A stretch of 20,137 nucleotides of DNA from UBA11540 sp045536425 (lineage in GTDB: Bacteria; Bacillota; Clostridia; Oscillospirales; Ruminococcaceae), in assembly GCA_045536425.1 (NCBI GenBank), contig JAZSNN010000038.1, positions 1 to 20,137 of the forward strand, read 5' to 3'. A program made the position numbers and the translations under genes. Numbering within the stretch: position 1 is the first letter of the stretch; the number at the start of each line of letters is the position of its first letter. Under the pieces are notes generated by a model, which saw only the letters and a program-made list of their open reading frames with translations, had not been told where the DNA came from and ran no database searches. Of the stretch, positions 8,585 to 15,208 are shown piece by piece.

Positions 8585-8599
8585 CAGTAATCATTACTG
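8585..8599. promoter_or_regulatory. Per-box-like operator
   Basis: Perfect 7-1-7 inverted repeat CAGTAAT-C-ATTACTG, the same symmetry as the Bacillus Per box (TTATAATnATTATAA) and agreeing with it at most central positions. It begins 6 nt after the perR -10 box, so PerR binding should block transcription of its own operon. Confidence 0.75.
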
Positions 8600-8616
8600 A
8601 TTTTGAGGAAACGACT

Positions 8617-8991
8617 ATGAAAAACTATTCCAGACAGCGAGAAGCCATCCTGAATGTTCTCCGCTCGTCAAAAGGTCATCCGACCGCCGACGAGGTCTAC
8701 AGACAGGTGAGGGAGCAGATCCCAAACATCAGTCTGGGTACCGTTTACCGAAACCTCGCCCTTCTTCGAAAAGAGGGGGACATTTTGAGCGTGTCGGTAG
8801 GCGACGGGTCGGAACACTTCGACGGTGACTGTTCGCCACACATCCACCTGCATTGCAGCGAGTGCGGCAAGATACACGACCTCTACTTAGAGCGCGACGT
8901 TATCACTGAACTAGCAGCAAAGTCAGGATTTACACCACACGGTTGCGTTTACGTGGTGTACGGCAGATGTGCCGACTGTGCAACTGAATAA
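8617..8991 (+). CDS. perR: PerR-type peroxide-sensing Fur-family repressor
   Basis: 124 aa. An N-terminal winged helix (about 1-65, with GTVYRNLALL) is followed by a dimerisation/metal domain. The sequence aligns without gaps to the metal ligands of Bacillus PerR: His21, Asp69, His75, His77 and Asp88 correspond to H37, D85, H91, H93 and D104. The Asp at the last site is characteristic of PerR; Fur has Glu. Structural zinc cysteines are C80/C83 (HCSECG) and C118/C121 (RCADC). The family represses peroxide-defence genes until iron-catalysed histidine oxidation releases it from DNA. Start ATG follows TTGAGGA. A palindrome at its own start site implies autoregulation, and rubrerythrin lies 31 bp downstream as its likely co-regulated target. 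Confidence 0.93.
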   Translation: MKNYSRQREAILNVLRSSKGHPTADEVYRQVREQIPNISLGTVYRNLALLRKEGDILSVSVGDGSEHFDGDCSPHIHLHCSECGKIHDLYLERDVITELAAKSGFTPHGCVYVVYGRCADCATE

Positions 8992-9022
8992 AATTTTAAA
9001 ATTATTTTGGAGGATTTAAATT

Positions 9023-9565
9023 ATGAAAAAGTTTGTTTGTACTATCTGCGGTTACGTTCACGAAGGAGATTCTGCTCCCGATTCCTGCCCCATCTGCAAG
9101 GCTAAGGCTGAGAAGTTTAAGGAGCAGTCCGCTGAAAAAACTTGGGCTGCCGAGCACGTTGTAGGCGTTGCAAAGGGCGTTGACGAGAGAATTATCGCAG
9201 GTCTTCGCGAGAACTTCAACGGCGAGTGCTGTGAGGTTGGTATGTATCTTGCTATGGCTAGAGTAGCTCACAGAGAGGGTTATCCTGAGATTGGTCTCTA
9301 CTGGGAGAAGGCTGCTTATGAAGAGGCTGAGCACGCTGCAAAGTTTGCTGAGCTCCTCGGTGAGGTCGTTACCGACAGCACAAAGAAGAACCTCGAGATG
9401 CGCGTAGACGCTGAGAACGGCGCTACAATGGGCAAGTTCGAACTTGCTAAGCTCGCAAAAGAGCTCAACCTCGACGCTATCCACGACACTGTTCACGAGA
9501 TGGCTCGCGACGAGGCTCGACACGGCAAGGCATTTGAGGGTCTTCTAAATAGATACTTTGGTTAA
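9023..9565 (+). CDS. rbr: Reverse rubrerythrin (N-terminal rubredoxin, C-terminal diiron domain)
   Basis: 180 aa. Reduces hydrogen peroxide, and in clostridial homologues also oxygen, with electrons from NADH through a rubredoxin or its own iron centre. The domain order is reversed compared with classical rubrerythrin: the rubredoxin centre comes first (C6-TI-C9 and C22-PI-C25), then a ferritin-like four-helix domain with diiron ligands in YEEAEHAAKF and ARDEARHGKAF. Start ATG has GGAGG at 9009-9013. It sits 31 bp after perR with no terminator between, and is ended by a hairpin at 9698-9730. Codons are skewed to forms such as GCT, GGT and AAG compared with nearby genes, consistent with high expression. 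Confidence 0.95.
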   Translation: MKKFVCTICGYVHEGDSAPDSCPICKAKAEKFKEQSAEKTWAAEHVVGVAKGVDERIIAGLRENFNGECCEVGMYLAMARVAHREGYPEIGLYWEKAAYEEAEHAAKFAELLGEVVTDSTKKNLEMRVDAENGATMGKFELAKLAKELNLDAIHDTVHEMARDEARHGKAFEGLLNRYFG

Positions 9566-9573
9566 ATTTAATT

Positions 9574-9678
9574 GCCTCCCTTTGACGAGGGAGGTGCCGA
9601 GTAATACGAGGCGGAGGGAGGGAAAACTACCCCTCCGTCTTTTGCTTGCAAAATCCACCTCCCCTGACAAGTGGAGGC
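9574..9678. repeat. 105-bp palindromic intergenic repeat element
   Basis: The ends form an imperfect 23-nt terminal inverted repeat (GCCTCC...GGAGGTG against its complement near 9656-9678, about 18 of 23 matching). Inside are further hairpins: CCTCCC/GGGAGG (9575-9580, 9589-9594), CGGAGGG/CCCTCCG (9612-9618, 9631-9637) and TTTTGC/GCAAAA (9640-9645, 9648-9653). No ORF. The pattern resembles the CCTCCC-rich, non-coding repeats that I recall being dispersed between genes in gut Clostridia, probably a MITE- or REP-like element. Copy number cannot be judged from one window. Confidence 0.7.
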
Positions 9679-9684
9679 TATGTG

Positions 9685-9713
9685 TTGCAAAATTCTGAAA
9701 GATGTGCTATCAT
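9685..9713 (+). promoter_or_regulatory. Possible promoter of the lipoprotein gene, inside the upstream terminator
   Basis: TTGCAA (9685-9690), 17-bp spacer, TATCAT (9708-9713). Transcription would start near 9720, in the descending arm of the 9698-9730 hairpin, so its own transcript could not form that hairpin. No better promoter is visible before the gene at 9749. Confidence 0.4.
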
Positions 9714-9730
9714 AACGGTAGCACATCTTT
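9698..9730 (+). terminator. Terminator of the perR-rubrerythrin operon
   Basis: Perfect 12-bp stem AAAGATGTGCTA/TAGCACATCTTT (9698-9709 with 9719-9730), 9-nt loop, followed by TATTTTT. Confidence 0.8.
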
Positions 9731-9748
9731 TATTTTTGAGGTGAATTT

Positions 9749-10966
9749 ATGAGAAAACTATCTGCAATCCTTCTTTCTTTGATTTTGGCGATTTCGCTCG
9801 TTGCTTGTGGAGGCAGTGACGTCACGTCGAGTGATGCCAATACCATAAACGGCTATCCGGTTATAAAAGAAAAGACCCTCAAGCCGTCTGATGGCTCTGT
9901 TCTCGACAACAGACCCGGTTATATGGTTACCGACTTCATTCCGTGCAAGGGCTTTTGCTCGTACACCGTAACAGTTAATCTGAACTATCCCGTAACCGAC
10001 GGAGTAACCACCAGATGCTTTGTGTATGACGAGAACAAGGAGCTTGTGCTTACCGCTTTTGATGAACAGAGAACCGAGCAGAAGGAATACTCATACACCT
10101 TCTCGACCCCCCTCTCCGCTTCTTATTTAAGATTTCAGCTTGGAATCAACGATACCGAGCTTACCATAACCGAGAACGGTACATTTGACAGCGGAGCTAT
10201 TTACAAGAGCAACTCGTATATACAGGGCATGTGCGCGTCGGAGGATTTCCTGTTCGTTTCCTACTCCAAGTCAAAGGGAGGCGACAAAAACGACTACCAG
10301 ATACAAAAGCTCAACCGCAAGACAGGCACTATTATTGCGACCTCGACAGAATATTTCAACCACGCCAACGGTATGGCGTATAACAAAAACACAAACGAGG
10401 TTATCGTTTGTGCATTTAACGGCAACACCGGCGCCACCGAGACCACCTGCGACGACGATTTTTCGCTGTACGTTGTTGATGCCGACACCCTCACCCTCAA
10501 AAGAACGGTAAATCTCAAGGATGCGGTTTTGTCGGTCTGCTCCGACAGCACAGGCATTGGCGGTGTTACATACAGCGCTGAATACGACGAGTACTATGCC
10601 TTTACAAGATATCCCGAAAGACATATCATAACCTTTAACGGTGACTTCACGCTGAAAGACAGTGTATATCTGTATCACTACGACGACAAAGGCGGCACCG
10701 CAGGCGATATCTGCTTTGACGGCACCTATTTCTATCTTGCGACCTGGAGAAACGACATCGACCAGCTCTGCAACGACGTTGCGATCTACACTAAAGACGG
10801 AACCCTTGTAGATACCTATGACGTTAACGGCATTTCGCATATCGAGAGTCTTGACAAGGTGGGCGACACCTTCTATATGGCGTTCATTGCCGACCTCGGA
10901 AAACCGTCTGCAAGAGCAGAGGTTTATATACTTCCCTCTTTTGACGGCGACATCACGTTGCCATAA
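9749..10966 (+). CDS. Putative lipoprotein, beta-propeller-like, function unknown
   Basis: 405 aa. The signal peptide has a lipobox LVAC with Cys20 as the predicted lipidation site, followed by GGSD, so the protein should be anchored outside the membrane. Residues about 40-150 look like a beta-sandwich (YSYTFSTPLSASYLRFQLG). Residues about 155-400 show repeated beta-strand blocks separated by turns (GMAYNKNTNEVIVCAF, GVTYSAEYDEYYAF, DICFDGTYFYLAT, HIESLDKVGDTFYMAF), suggesting a beta-propeller of NHL/SMP-30 style. No catalytic signature is recognised. RBS GAGGTG at 9738-9743. It stands alone, with terminators on both sides. Sugar or polymer binding at the surface is possible, but nothing here shows it. 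Confidence 0.8.
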   Translation: MRKLSAILLSLILAISLVACGGSDVTSSDANTINGYPVIKEKTLKPSDGSVLDNRPGYMVTDFIPCKGFCSYTVTVNLNYPVTDGVTTRCFVYDENKELVLTAFDEQRTEQKEYSYTFSTPLSASYLRFQLGINDTELTITENGTFDSGAIYKSNSYIQGMCASEDFLFVSYSKSKGGDKNDYQIQKLNRKTGTIIATSTEYFNHANGMAYNKNTNEVIVCAFNGNTGATETTCDDDFSLYVVDADTLTLKRTVNLKDAVLSVCSDSTGIGGVTYSAEYDEYYAFTRYPERHIITFNGDFTLKDSVYLYHYDDKGGTAGDICFDGTYFYLATWRNDIDQLCNDVAIYTKDGTLVDTYDVNGISHIESLDKVGDTFYMAFIADLGKPSARAEVYILPSFDGDITLP

Positions 10967-10979
10967 CCTAATACATCTT

Positions 10980-11005
10980 GGCGGGAGTAAGTCTCCCGCC
11001 TTTTT
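10980..11005 (+). terminator. Terminator of the lipoprotein gene
   Basis: 8-bp GC-rich stem GGCGGGAG/CTCCCGCC (10980-10987, 10993-11000) with 5-nt loop, followed directly by T5CT4. Confidence 0.9.
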
Positions 11006-11042
11006 CTTTTTACTTGTTGAAAACCACGAACTTATTTCAATT

Positions 11043-11076
11043 AAAAAAGACGATTGCATCTGCAATCGTCTTTTTT
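11043..11076. terminator. Bidirectional terminator, mainly for the ion transporter gene
   Basis: Perfect inverted repeat with 16-nt arms (11043-11058, 11061-11076), beginning with A6 and ending with T6. It starts 10 bp beyond the stop codon of the minus-strand transporter and backs up the lipoprotein terminator on the plus strand. Confidence 0.9.
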
Positions 11077-11085
11077 CTATACTTT

Positions 11086-12390
11086 TTATACACCGAACAA
11101 GAGCCAGACGTAGATATATGCGGGGATGATTGCCGCCAAGGTGAACGGAATGCCGATTTTGAAGAAGTCGCTGTTTTTGACCTCGTAGCCTGCTCTTCGG
11201 AGGATTCCGATACCCGTGATGTTTGCCGAAGCACCGATTGGCGTACAGTTTCCGCCGAGGGTCGCACCCGAGAGAAGACCGAAGTAGAGCGGTGTTGCAA
11301 CAAGCAAGGGGTCAACGCCAAGCCCTGCTCCGAGCGACGCGGAAAGCGAAGTGATAACGGGAATCATCGTCGCAACGTAGGGAATGTTGTCGATAAATGC
11401 CGAAATTGCAACCGACGCCCAAACGATAACTGTATAGAGCAGGAACACGTTTCCGCCACCGAGCTGTGCCAAAAGGTTTGCGAGCGCGTCGATAACGCCC
11501 TCGTGCTTTATTGCGCCTATCATCAAAAACAGTCCGACGAGAAGACCCAAGGTCTCAAAGTCAATATCCTTGAGAGGAGCGGTGACTGCCTTTAGGGTTT
11601 TCTTTTTGATAAGGTTATAAACAAGTCCGATTACGAGCACCGAGCAACAGATGATACCGTTGATTTCTGCAGGGAGATTCCAGCTGTCAGGTGCAAAGGA
11701 TGCACAAGCCAAAAGAACGACTACACCGACAAGAAGTATTGTGGGAACGTAGTCTGTGACCTTTGTTCTCTCGCCCGTTTTTTCAATGGGAGCCTTGTCC
11801 TTTCTAAAGATAAAGGCAAGGATGAGAGCAGCCAACACTGCGCCGAGCTCAACCGCAAAGAAGATGGACGGCTTTCCCTGATACCAGAAGAAGTCCAAAA
11901 AGCTCATATCAAGAGCCGAGCCGAGCATAATCGCCGTCGTGTCGCCGACAAGCGTTGCCGCGCCCTGAAGGTTTGAGGAAACCGCAATTCCTATGATAAA
12001 AGGAACGGGGTTGGTTTTGAGCTTTTTACAGATTTCTAGCGCAACGGGAGCGACCATAAGAACTGTCGCAACGTTGTCTACAAAAGCCGAGATGATTCCC
12101 GCAAACAGCGAGAGCGCTACCGCCGCCATCTGCACGTTCGGAACCTTTTCCATAACGAGATCGGCAAGAAGCGCGGGCATCTTGCTTTCTATAAACAGTG
12201 AAACGAGTCCCATCGTACCCGCTATCATAAGTAGCACGTTGAAGTCGAGCTCGCCCAAAACGTCGCCGATAGGGAGCATTCCGAGCACGATAAACACCAC
12301 GCCCGAAGCAAGTGCAATCCAAGGTCTGAACTTTCCAAACGCCAACATCAAAACGTATGTGACGGCAAAGATGATTATTGCAGGTAGCAT
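11086..12390 (-). CDS. ArsB/NhaD-type (SLC13-like ion transporter superfamily) permease
   Basis: 434 aa, very hydrophobic, about 11-12 membrane segments. It has the internal two-fold repeat of the ion transporter superfamily. The first half has SAFVDNVATVLMVAPVALEI then SSNLQGAATLVGD. The second half has SAFIDNIPYVATMIPVI then GGNCTPIGASAN. These paired helix-loop signatures occur in ArsB, NhaD and CitMHS-like carriers. The substrate cannot be fixed by sequence: Na+/H+ exchange, arsenite or a dicarboxylate are all possible. No arsR or arsC is nearby, which argues mildly against arsenite. ATG is preceded by GGAGG at 7-8 nt. Transcribed alone. Confidence 0.85.
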   Translation of the reverse strand: MLPAIIIFAVTYVLMLAFGKFRPWIALASGVVFIVLGMLPIGDVLGELDFNVLLMIAGTMGLVSLFIESKMPALLADLVMEKVPNVQMAAVALSLFAGIISAFVDNVATVLMVAPVALEICKKLKTNPVPFIIGIAVSSNLQGAATLVGDTTAIMLGSALDMSFLDFFWYQGKPSIFFAVELGAVLAALILAFIFRKDKAPIEKTGERTKVTDYVPTILLVGVVVLLACASFAPDSWNLPAEINGIICCSVLVIGLVYNLIKKKTLKAVTAPLKDIDFETLGLLVGLFLMIGAIKHEGVIDALANLLAQLGGGNVFLLYTVIVWASVAISAFIDNIPYVATMIPVITSLSASLGAGLGVDPLLVATPLYFGLLSGATLGGNCTPIGASANITGIGILRRAGYEVKNSDFFKIGIPFTLAAIIPAYIYVWLLFGV

Positions 12391-12422
12391 TTTTTGTCCT
12401 CCAATTTTATATACTGTATAAC

Positions 12423-12451
12423 ATTATACAAGCAAATTCGACAAAAAACAA
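12423..12451 (-). promoter_or_regulatory. Promoter of the ion transporter gene
   Basis: Minus strand: TTGTTT (12446-12451), 17-bp spacer, TATAAT (12423-12428), about 30 nt before the ATG. Confidence 0.6.
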
Positions 12452-12476
12452 GAAGCAACTTATGGTTAGTATGCCC

Positions 12477-12510
12477 AAAAAAGCTCCCCGTTTGTAAAGC
12501 GGAGAGCTTT
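12477..12510 (-). terminator. Terminator of the glycerophosphodiesterase gene
   Basis: Minus strand: 11-bp stem with one G-U pair (12500-12510 with 12480-12490), loop of 9 nt, then a T6 run (complement of 12477-12482). It begins 3 bp after the stop codon. Confidence 0.85.
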
Positions 12511-12513
12511 GGG

Positions 12514-13227
12514 TCATTTTATTGTGTTCAAATATGCAAAAAGTCTGTCGGGGAAGTTGACCGTCATACCGTCAACCTTTAGGTTGCACATCTTTTTCAT
12601 AAGTTCAATGCTCTGCACGCCCCAGGCTCTGACTCCCAAGCCACGACTTCTGTAAAGCGCAATGCTATCCTCGGTGATTTCATTCGCCCTTGGCGCGATT
12701 TCCTCCCCGCCGATGCCGATAAGTTGTTCGATATGCTCCTCGCAGGTGTTTTGAGTGAGGAAGCCTACCCTTGTATTCGGGTCGAGCTCCTTGATTTTTT
12801 TGATGTAGTCAAACTTGAAGCTCGTAAAGGTCGTTTTTTCAAAAACTCCGAACTTTTTGACCATCGCAAGAGTCTCTTCCTCGACGCCCTCGCCCTTGAG
12901 CTCGATGGCAAAGGACAGGTCATAGTTGGAAAATTTTTCGAGAAACTCCTCGAGTGTCAAGATTCTATCATAAAATCCGCAGGTGTTGTTTCCGTGAATT
13001 TTGAGCTTTTCAAGCTCGGCAAGGGTAAAATCGCAAAGCTTACCTTGACCGTTGGAAACCCTGTCCACAGTATCGTCGTGGAACAAAACCAAAACTCCGT
13101 CCTTTGTTCTCTGAACGTCGGTCTCGATTCCGTTTGCACCCTGCACAAGCCCAAGATAGAACGAGGACAAGGTGTTCTCGGGCGCATATTCACTCGCACC
13201 TCTGTGCGCATAGTTTATGATGTTCAT
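12514..13227 (-). CDS. ugpQ: Glycerophosphodiester phosphodiesterase
   Basis: Cleaves glycerophosphodiesters to glycerol-3-phosphate and an alcohol. 237 aa with no signal peptide, so a cytoplasmic UgpQ-like form. Catalytic and metal motifs: AHRGASEYAPENT at the N-terminus, GIETDVQRTKDG, and LFHDDTVDR containing the second catalytic His. The C-terminus has the family ending with VRAWGVQSIELMKKM and MTVNFPDRL. The start is ATG 13225-13227, because the HRG motif follows at residue 8 and a promoter (13249-13277) lies just upstream. The open frame continues up to 13434, but that part is tRNA-Tyr read on the tRNA strand and is not protein. Monocistronic. Confidence 0.9.
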   Translation of the reverse strand: MNIINYAHRGASEYAPENTLSSFYLGLVQGANGIETDVQRTKDGVLVLFHDDTVDRVSNGQGKLCDFTLAELEKLKIHGNNTCGFYDRILTLEEFLEKFSNYDLSFAIELKGEGVEEETLAMVKKFGVFEKTTFTSFKFDYIKKIKELDPNTRVGFLTQNTCEEHIEQLIGIGGEEIAPRANEITEDSIALYRSRGLGVRAWGVQSIELMKKMCNLKVDGMTVNFPDRLFAYLNTIK

Positions 13228-13248
13228 TGCTTTCACCGCCTTTATTAG

Positions 13249-13277
13249 ATAGTACCATAATTTTGCAGATTCTGCAA
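13249..13277 (-). promoter_or_regulatory. Promoter of the glycerophosphodiesterase gene
   Basis: Minus strand: TTGCAG (13272-13277), 17-bp spacer, TACTAT (13249-13254). It lies between the tRNA terminator and the ATG at 13227, which supports the short start. Confidence 0.65.
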
Positions 13278-13307
13278 CAAAAAGATGGGCGGAAGGACAA
13301 GGCACAT

Positions 13308-13339
13308 AAAAATACACCCCGTCGGGATACGACGAGGTG
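13308..13339 (-). terminator. Terminator of the tRNA operon
   Basis: Minus strand: 10-bp stem with one G-U pair (13330-13339 with 13315-13324), 5-nt loop, then TATTTTT. It begins 7 nt after the CCA end of tRNA-Tyr. Confidence 0.85.
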
Positions 13340-13346
13340 ATTTTTC

Positions 13347-13432
13347 TGGTGGGAGAGGGTGGATTCGGACCACCGAAGCGAAGACGCAACAGATTTACAG
13401 TCTGCCCCCTTTGGCCACTCGGGAACTCTCCC
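13347..13432 (-). tRNA. tRNA-Tyr (GTA)
   Basis: 86 nt including encoded CCA (13347-13349). Acceptor stem GGGAGAG/CTCTCCC, anticodon GTA in CAGACTGTAAATCTG, a long variable arm typical of bacterial tRNA-Tyr (class II), and a T-arm with GGTCCGAATCC. Second gene of the operon, 20 nt after tRNA-Thr. Confidence 0.96.
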
Positions 13433-13452
13433 ATATTCAGTTGTGAGAAAAA

Positions 13453-13528
13453 TGGAGCTGGTGGACGGACTCGAACCCCCGACCTGCTGATTACAAATCA
13501 GCTGCTCTACCAACTGAGCTACACCAGC
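13453..13528 (-). tRNA. tRNA-Thr (TGT)
   Basis: 76 nt including encoded CCA (13453-13455). Acceptor stem GCTGGTG/CACCAGC, D-arm GCTCAGTTGGTAGAGC, anticodon TGT in CTGATTTGTAATCAG, T-arm GGGGGTTCGAGTCC. First gene of the two-tRNA operon. Confidence 0.96.
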
Positions 13529-13546
13529 ATTTTTCAACGCTTGACT

Positions 13547-13575
13547 ATTATAGCATAAGGTTTTTAAAAAGTCAA
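13547..13575 (-). promoter_or_regulatory. Promoter of the tRNA-Thr/tRNA-Tyr operon
   Basis: Minus strand: TTGACT (13570-13575), 17-bp spacer, TATAAT (13547-13552). Start expected near 13540, about 12 nt before the mature tRNA-Thr 5' end. Confidence 0.85.
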
Positions 13576-13622
13576 CACCTATTTTTTTAATTTTTAAATA
13601 TTAAAAAATTGTGAACGTTTTG

Positions 13623-13651
13623 TTGACAGGCGACGGAATAAATGGTAAAAT
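13623..13651 (+). promoter_or_regulatory. Promoter of the DUF975-like gene
   Basis: TTGACA (13623-13628), 17-bp spacer, TAAAAT (13646-13651), with a short leader to ATG 13688. Divergent from the tRNA promoter. Confidence 0.75.
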
Positions 13652-13687
13652 AAAGGCATAAAAATAAACTTTGAAAGAAGGTTTTTT

Positions 13688-14353
13688 ATGTTTTTGCAGA
13701 AATACAAACAGGCTCTTGACGTTATCCTCAAGAAGCCAATAATGCTTTGGGGACTTTCCCTTCTCAGCGTTATCATCACAGGACTCCTTTCCATCGTAAC
13801 AGCTCCGATCTTCATTCTCGGTACTGCTATCAGCGTTCTCGTTTCTTGCGGAATGGTTAAGGTTTATCTTGACGGCCTCAAGGGCAAGGAAGTAAACTCC
13901 GACCAGCTTTTCGCAGCATTCAACAAAAACGCTCTCCGCGTTATCGGCGCAATGGCTTGGATGGCTCTTTGGATTGTTATCTGGTCTATGGTTCCAGTCG
14001 TAGGTCCTTTCTTCGCTATCGTTAAATACTATTCCTACAAATTCGTTCCCTACATAGTAATGACAAGACCCGACGTTACCGCTACACAGGCTCTCAGACT
14101 TTCTATGGAGATGACAAAGGGCAAAAGATTGCAGATGTTCCTCGCAGACCTTTGCTTCTTCGGCGGAATCTTTGTAGTAAGCTTTGTTCTCGGACTCTTC
14201 TGTATAATTCCCGTTATCGGACTCCTGTTCGGACTCGTTGCTCTTGCATTCGCTGTCGTAGTATCGCTCTTCAGCCCTATCTTCGTAGGACTTTACAGCG
14301 CAGCATTCTATGATGATGCAGAGGTTAAGGAAGAAGTTCCCGCAAACGTCTAA
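13688..14353 (+). CDS. DUF975-like integral membrane protein
   Basis: 221 aa with about five hydrophobic helices: roughly 17-35, 38-56, 88-112, 148-172 and 175-205. The stretch from KFVPYIVMTRPDVTATQALR to LSMEMTKGKRLQMFLADLCF, then a PVIG helix and YSAAFYDD near the end, follows the DUF975 pattern (an amphipathic 'alklSkkmmkG' segment leading into a membrane helix and an aFY motif). The function of that family is unknown. RBS AGAAGG lies 6 nt before the ATG. Codons favour GCT, CTC and GTT forms, like rubrerythrin, hinting at good expression. Transcribed alone from a consensus promoter. Confidence 0.75.
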   Translation: MFLQKYKQALDVILKKPIMLWGLSLLSVIITGLLSIVTAPIFILGTAISVLVSCGMVKVYLDGLKGKEVNSDQLFAAFNKNALRVIGAMAWMALWIVIWSMVPVVGPFFAIVKYYSYKFVPYIVMTRPDVTATQALRLSMEMTKGKRLQMFLADLCFFGGIFVVSFVLGLFCIIPVIGLLFGLVALAFAVVVSLFSPIFVGLYSAAFYDDAEVKEEVPANV

Positions 14354-14366
14354 TTTAAAAAGTTCA

Positions 14367-14397
14367 GCCCGTGTGAAATTCACACGGGCGATTTTTT
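14367..14397. terminator. Terminator between convergent membrane-protein genes
   Basis: 9-bp stem GCCCGTGTG/CACACGGGC (14367-14375, 14381-14389), extendable to 11 bp, followed by ATTTTTT. The T-run overlaps the stop codon of the minus-strand gene. On the minus strand the hairpin is followed by a short T5 run, so it may serve both genes. Confidence 0.85.
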
Positions 14398-15127
14398 ATG
14401 CCTTTTTAAAGATTTTCTTGACAAGCCACGGCAGTGTGTACATCACGAAAAGCACTCCCGCAATAATTACTGGGAATCCGATAATATGACTGCCAAACGC
14501 CTGTTCAAAGAGATAGAGTGGGTTGCCCTTTTCGGCTTCCATCAAAAAGAAGTAGTTTGTGTCGAGCAGAAGATTTACACAATATACTCCCGCCGCCATA
14601 CAAAGAAGCAGTAAAAGCGATTTCGGAAGCTCCTTTGCGCTCGGTTTTATGTCACCGCCTGCAGTTAGCACTATCGGGTAAAGCGCGAGCAGAATGTGTA
14701 TGGTAAAGCTATGTAGGTGGCTGAAATTCATCACGGGAAGCTCTGTCCAGGTCGGGAACAAGAGAGCCGCGATTGCGGCAGGAATGCAGATAGCATACAA
14801 AACGTTATCGATGAGCTTTGACGGCTTTATCGCGTGAAACGCAATTAAAAAGATATTGATACTACAAAGGTGAAGCGGAAGATAGTGCACGGTGTAGCGC
14901 CCGCCGATTGTAAGGCAAACCATCTTGAAAATTTCATTTAATATTATAAGCGATGCCAGTACCCATCGCCAGATTTTTCTCTTTTCGGCAGAGCATTTGC
15001 GGTATAAAACCGAACAGACAACTGCAGAAACCACAAAAACCAAAAGCCAAGTCAAATGCAGGGAGTCAAAATGCTCCCAACCAAGTCCGTCGGGAATCGT
15101 CCCCGCCGTATCAAGAAAATATTTCAT
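14396..15127 (-). CDS. YwaF-like (TIGR02206/TMEM164-type) integral membrane protein
   Basis: 243 aa, about seven hydrophobic helices. It carries the signatures I associate with the YwaF family: HFDSLHLTWL near the N-terminus, YLPLHLCSINIFL, a central MNFSHLHSFTIHILLALYPI, and LLDTNYFFL followed by NPLYL. Conserved histidines and the DTNY motif face the same helical bundle in the family; its biochemical role in bacteria is unknown. ATG 15127 has GAGGT (7-nt spacing). No promoter is convincing in the 81 bp to the phosphatase gene upstream, and no terminator separates them, so the two may be co-transcribed. Confidence 0.8.
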   Translation of the reverse strand: MKYFLDTAGTIPDGLGWEHFDSLHLTWLLVFVVSAVVCSVLYRKCSAEKRKIWRWVLASLIILNEIFKMVCLTIGGRYTVHYLPLHLCSINIFLIAFHAIKPSKLIDNVLYAICIPAAIAALLFPTWTELPVMNFSHLHSFTIHILLALYPIVLTAGGDIKPSAKELPKSLLLLLCMAAGVYCVNLLLDTNYFFLMEAEKGNPLYLFEQAFGSHIIGFPVIIAGVLFVMYTLPWLVKKIFKKA

Positions 15128-15208
15128 AAAACAACCTCATTTCAGGAAGAGAGAACCCTTCTGTTAGTGCAAACATAGTCCCTCTTTGTCGTTTCGACTG
15201 GTTTCTCC

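Noticed and set aside
9002..9523. 173-aa open frame antisense to rubrerythrin
   Set aside because: It mirrors the codon bias of the rubrerythrin gene (few stop codons on the opposite strand), has no ribosome binding site, and has no recognisable protein features.
11086..12390. Arsenite efflux operon
   Set aside because: Only the permease resembles ArsB; there is no arsR, arsC or arsA nearby, so a general ion transporter call is safer.
13228..13434. N-terminal extension of the glycerophosphodiesterase frame through tRNA-Tyr
   Set aside because: The extension translates the tRNA-Tyr gene (the familiar GEFPSGQRGQTVN false peptide) and the operon terminator; the conserved HRG motif begins right after the ATG at 13227, which has its own promoter.
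13453..13537. Open frame beginning near 13537 on the minus strand
   Set aside because: Its peptide (AGVAQLVEQLICNQQVGG) is tRNA-Thr translated, a well-known misannotation.
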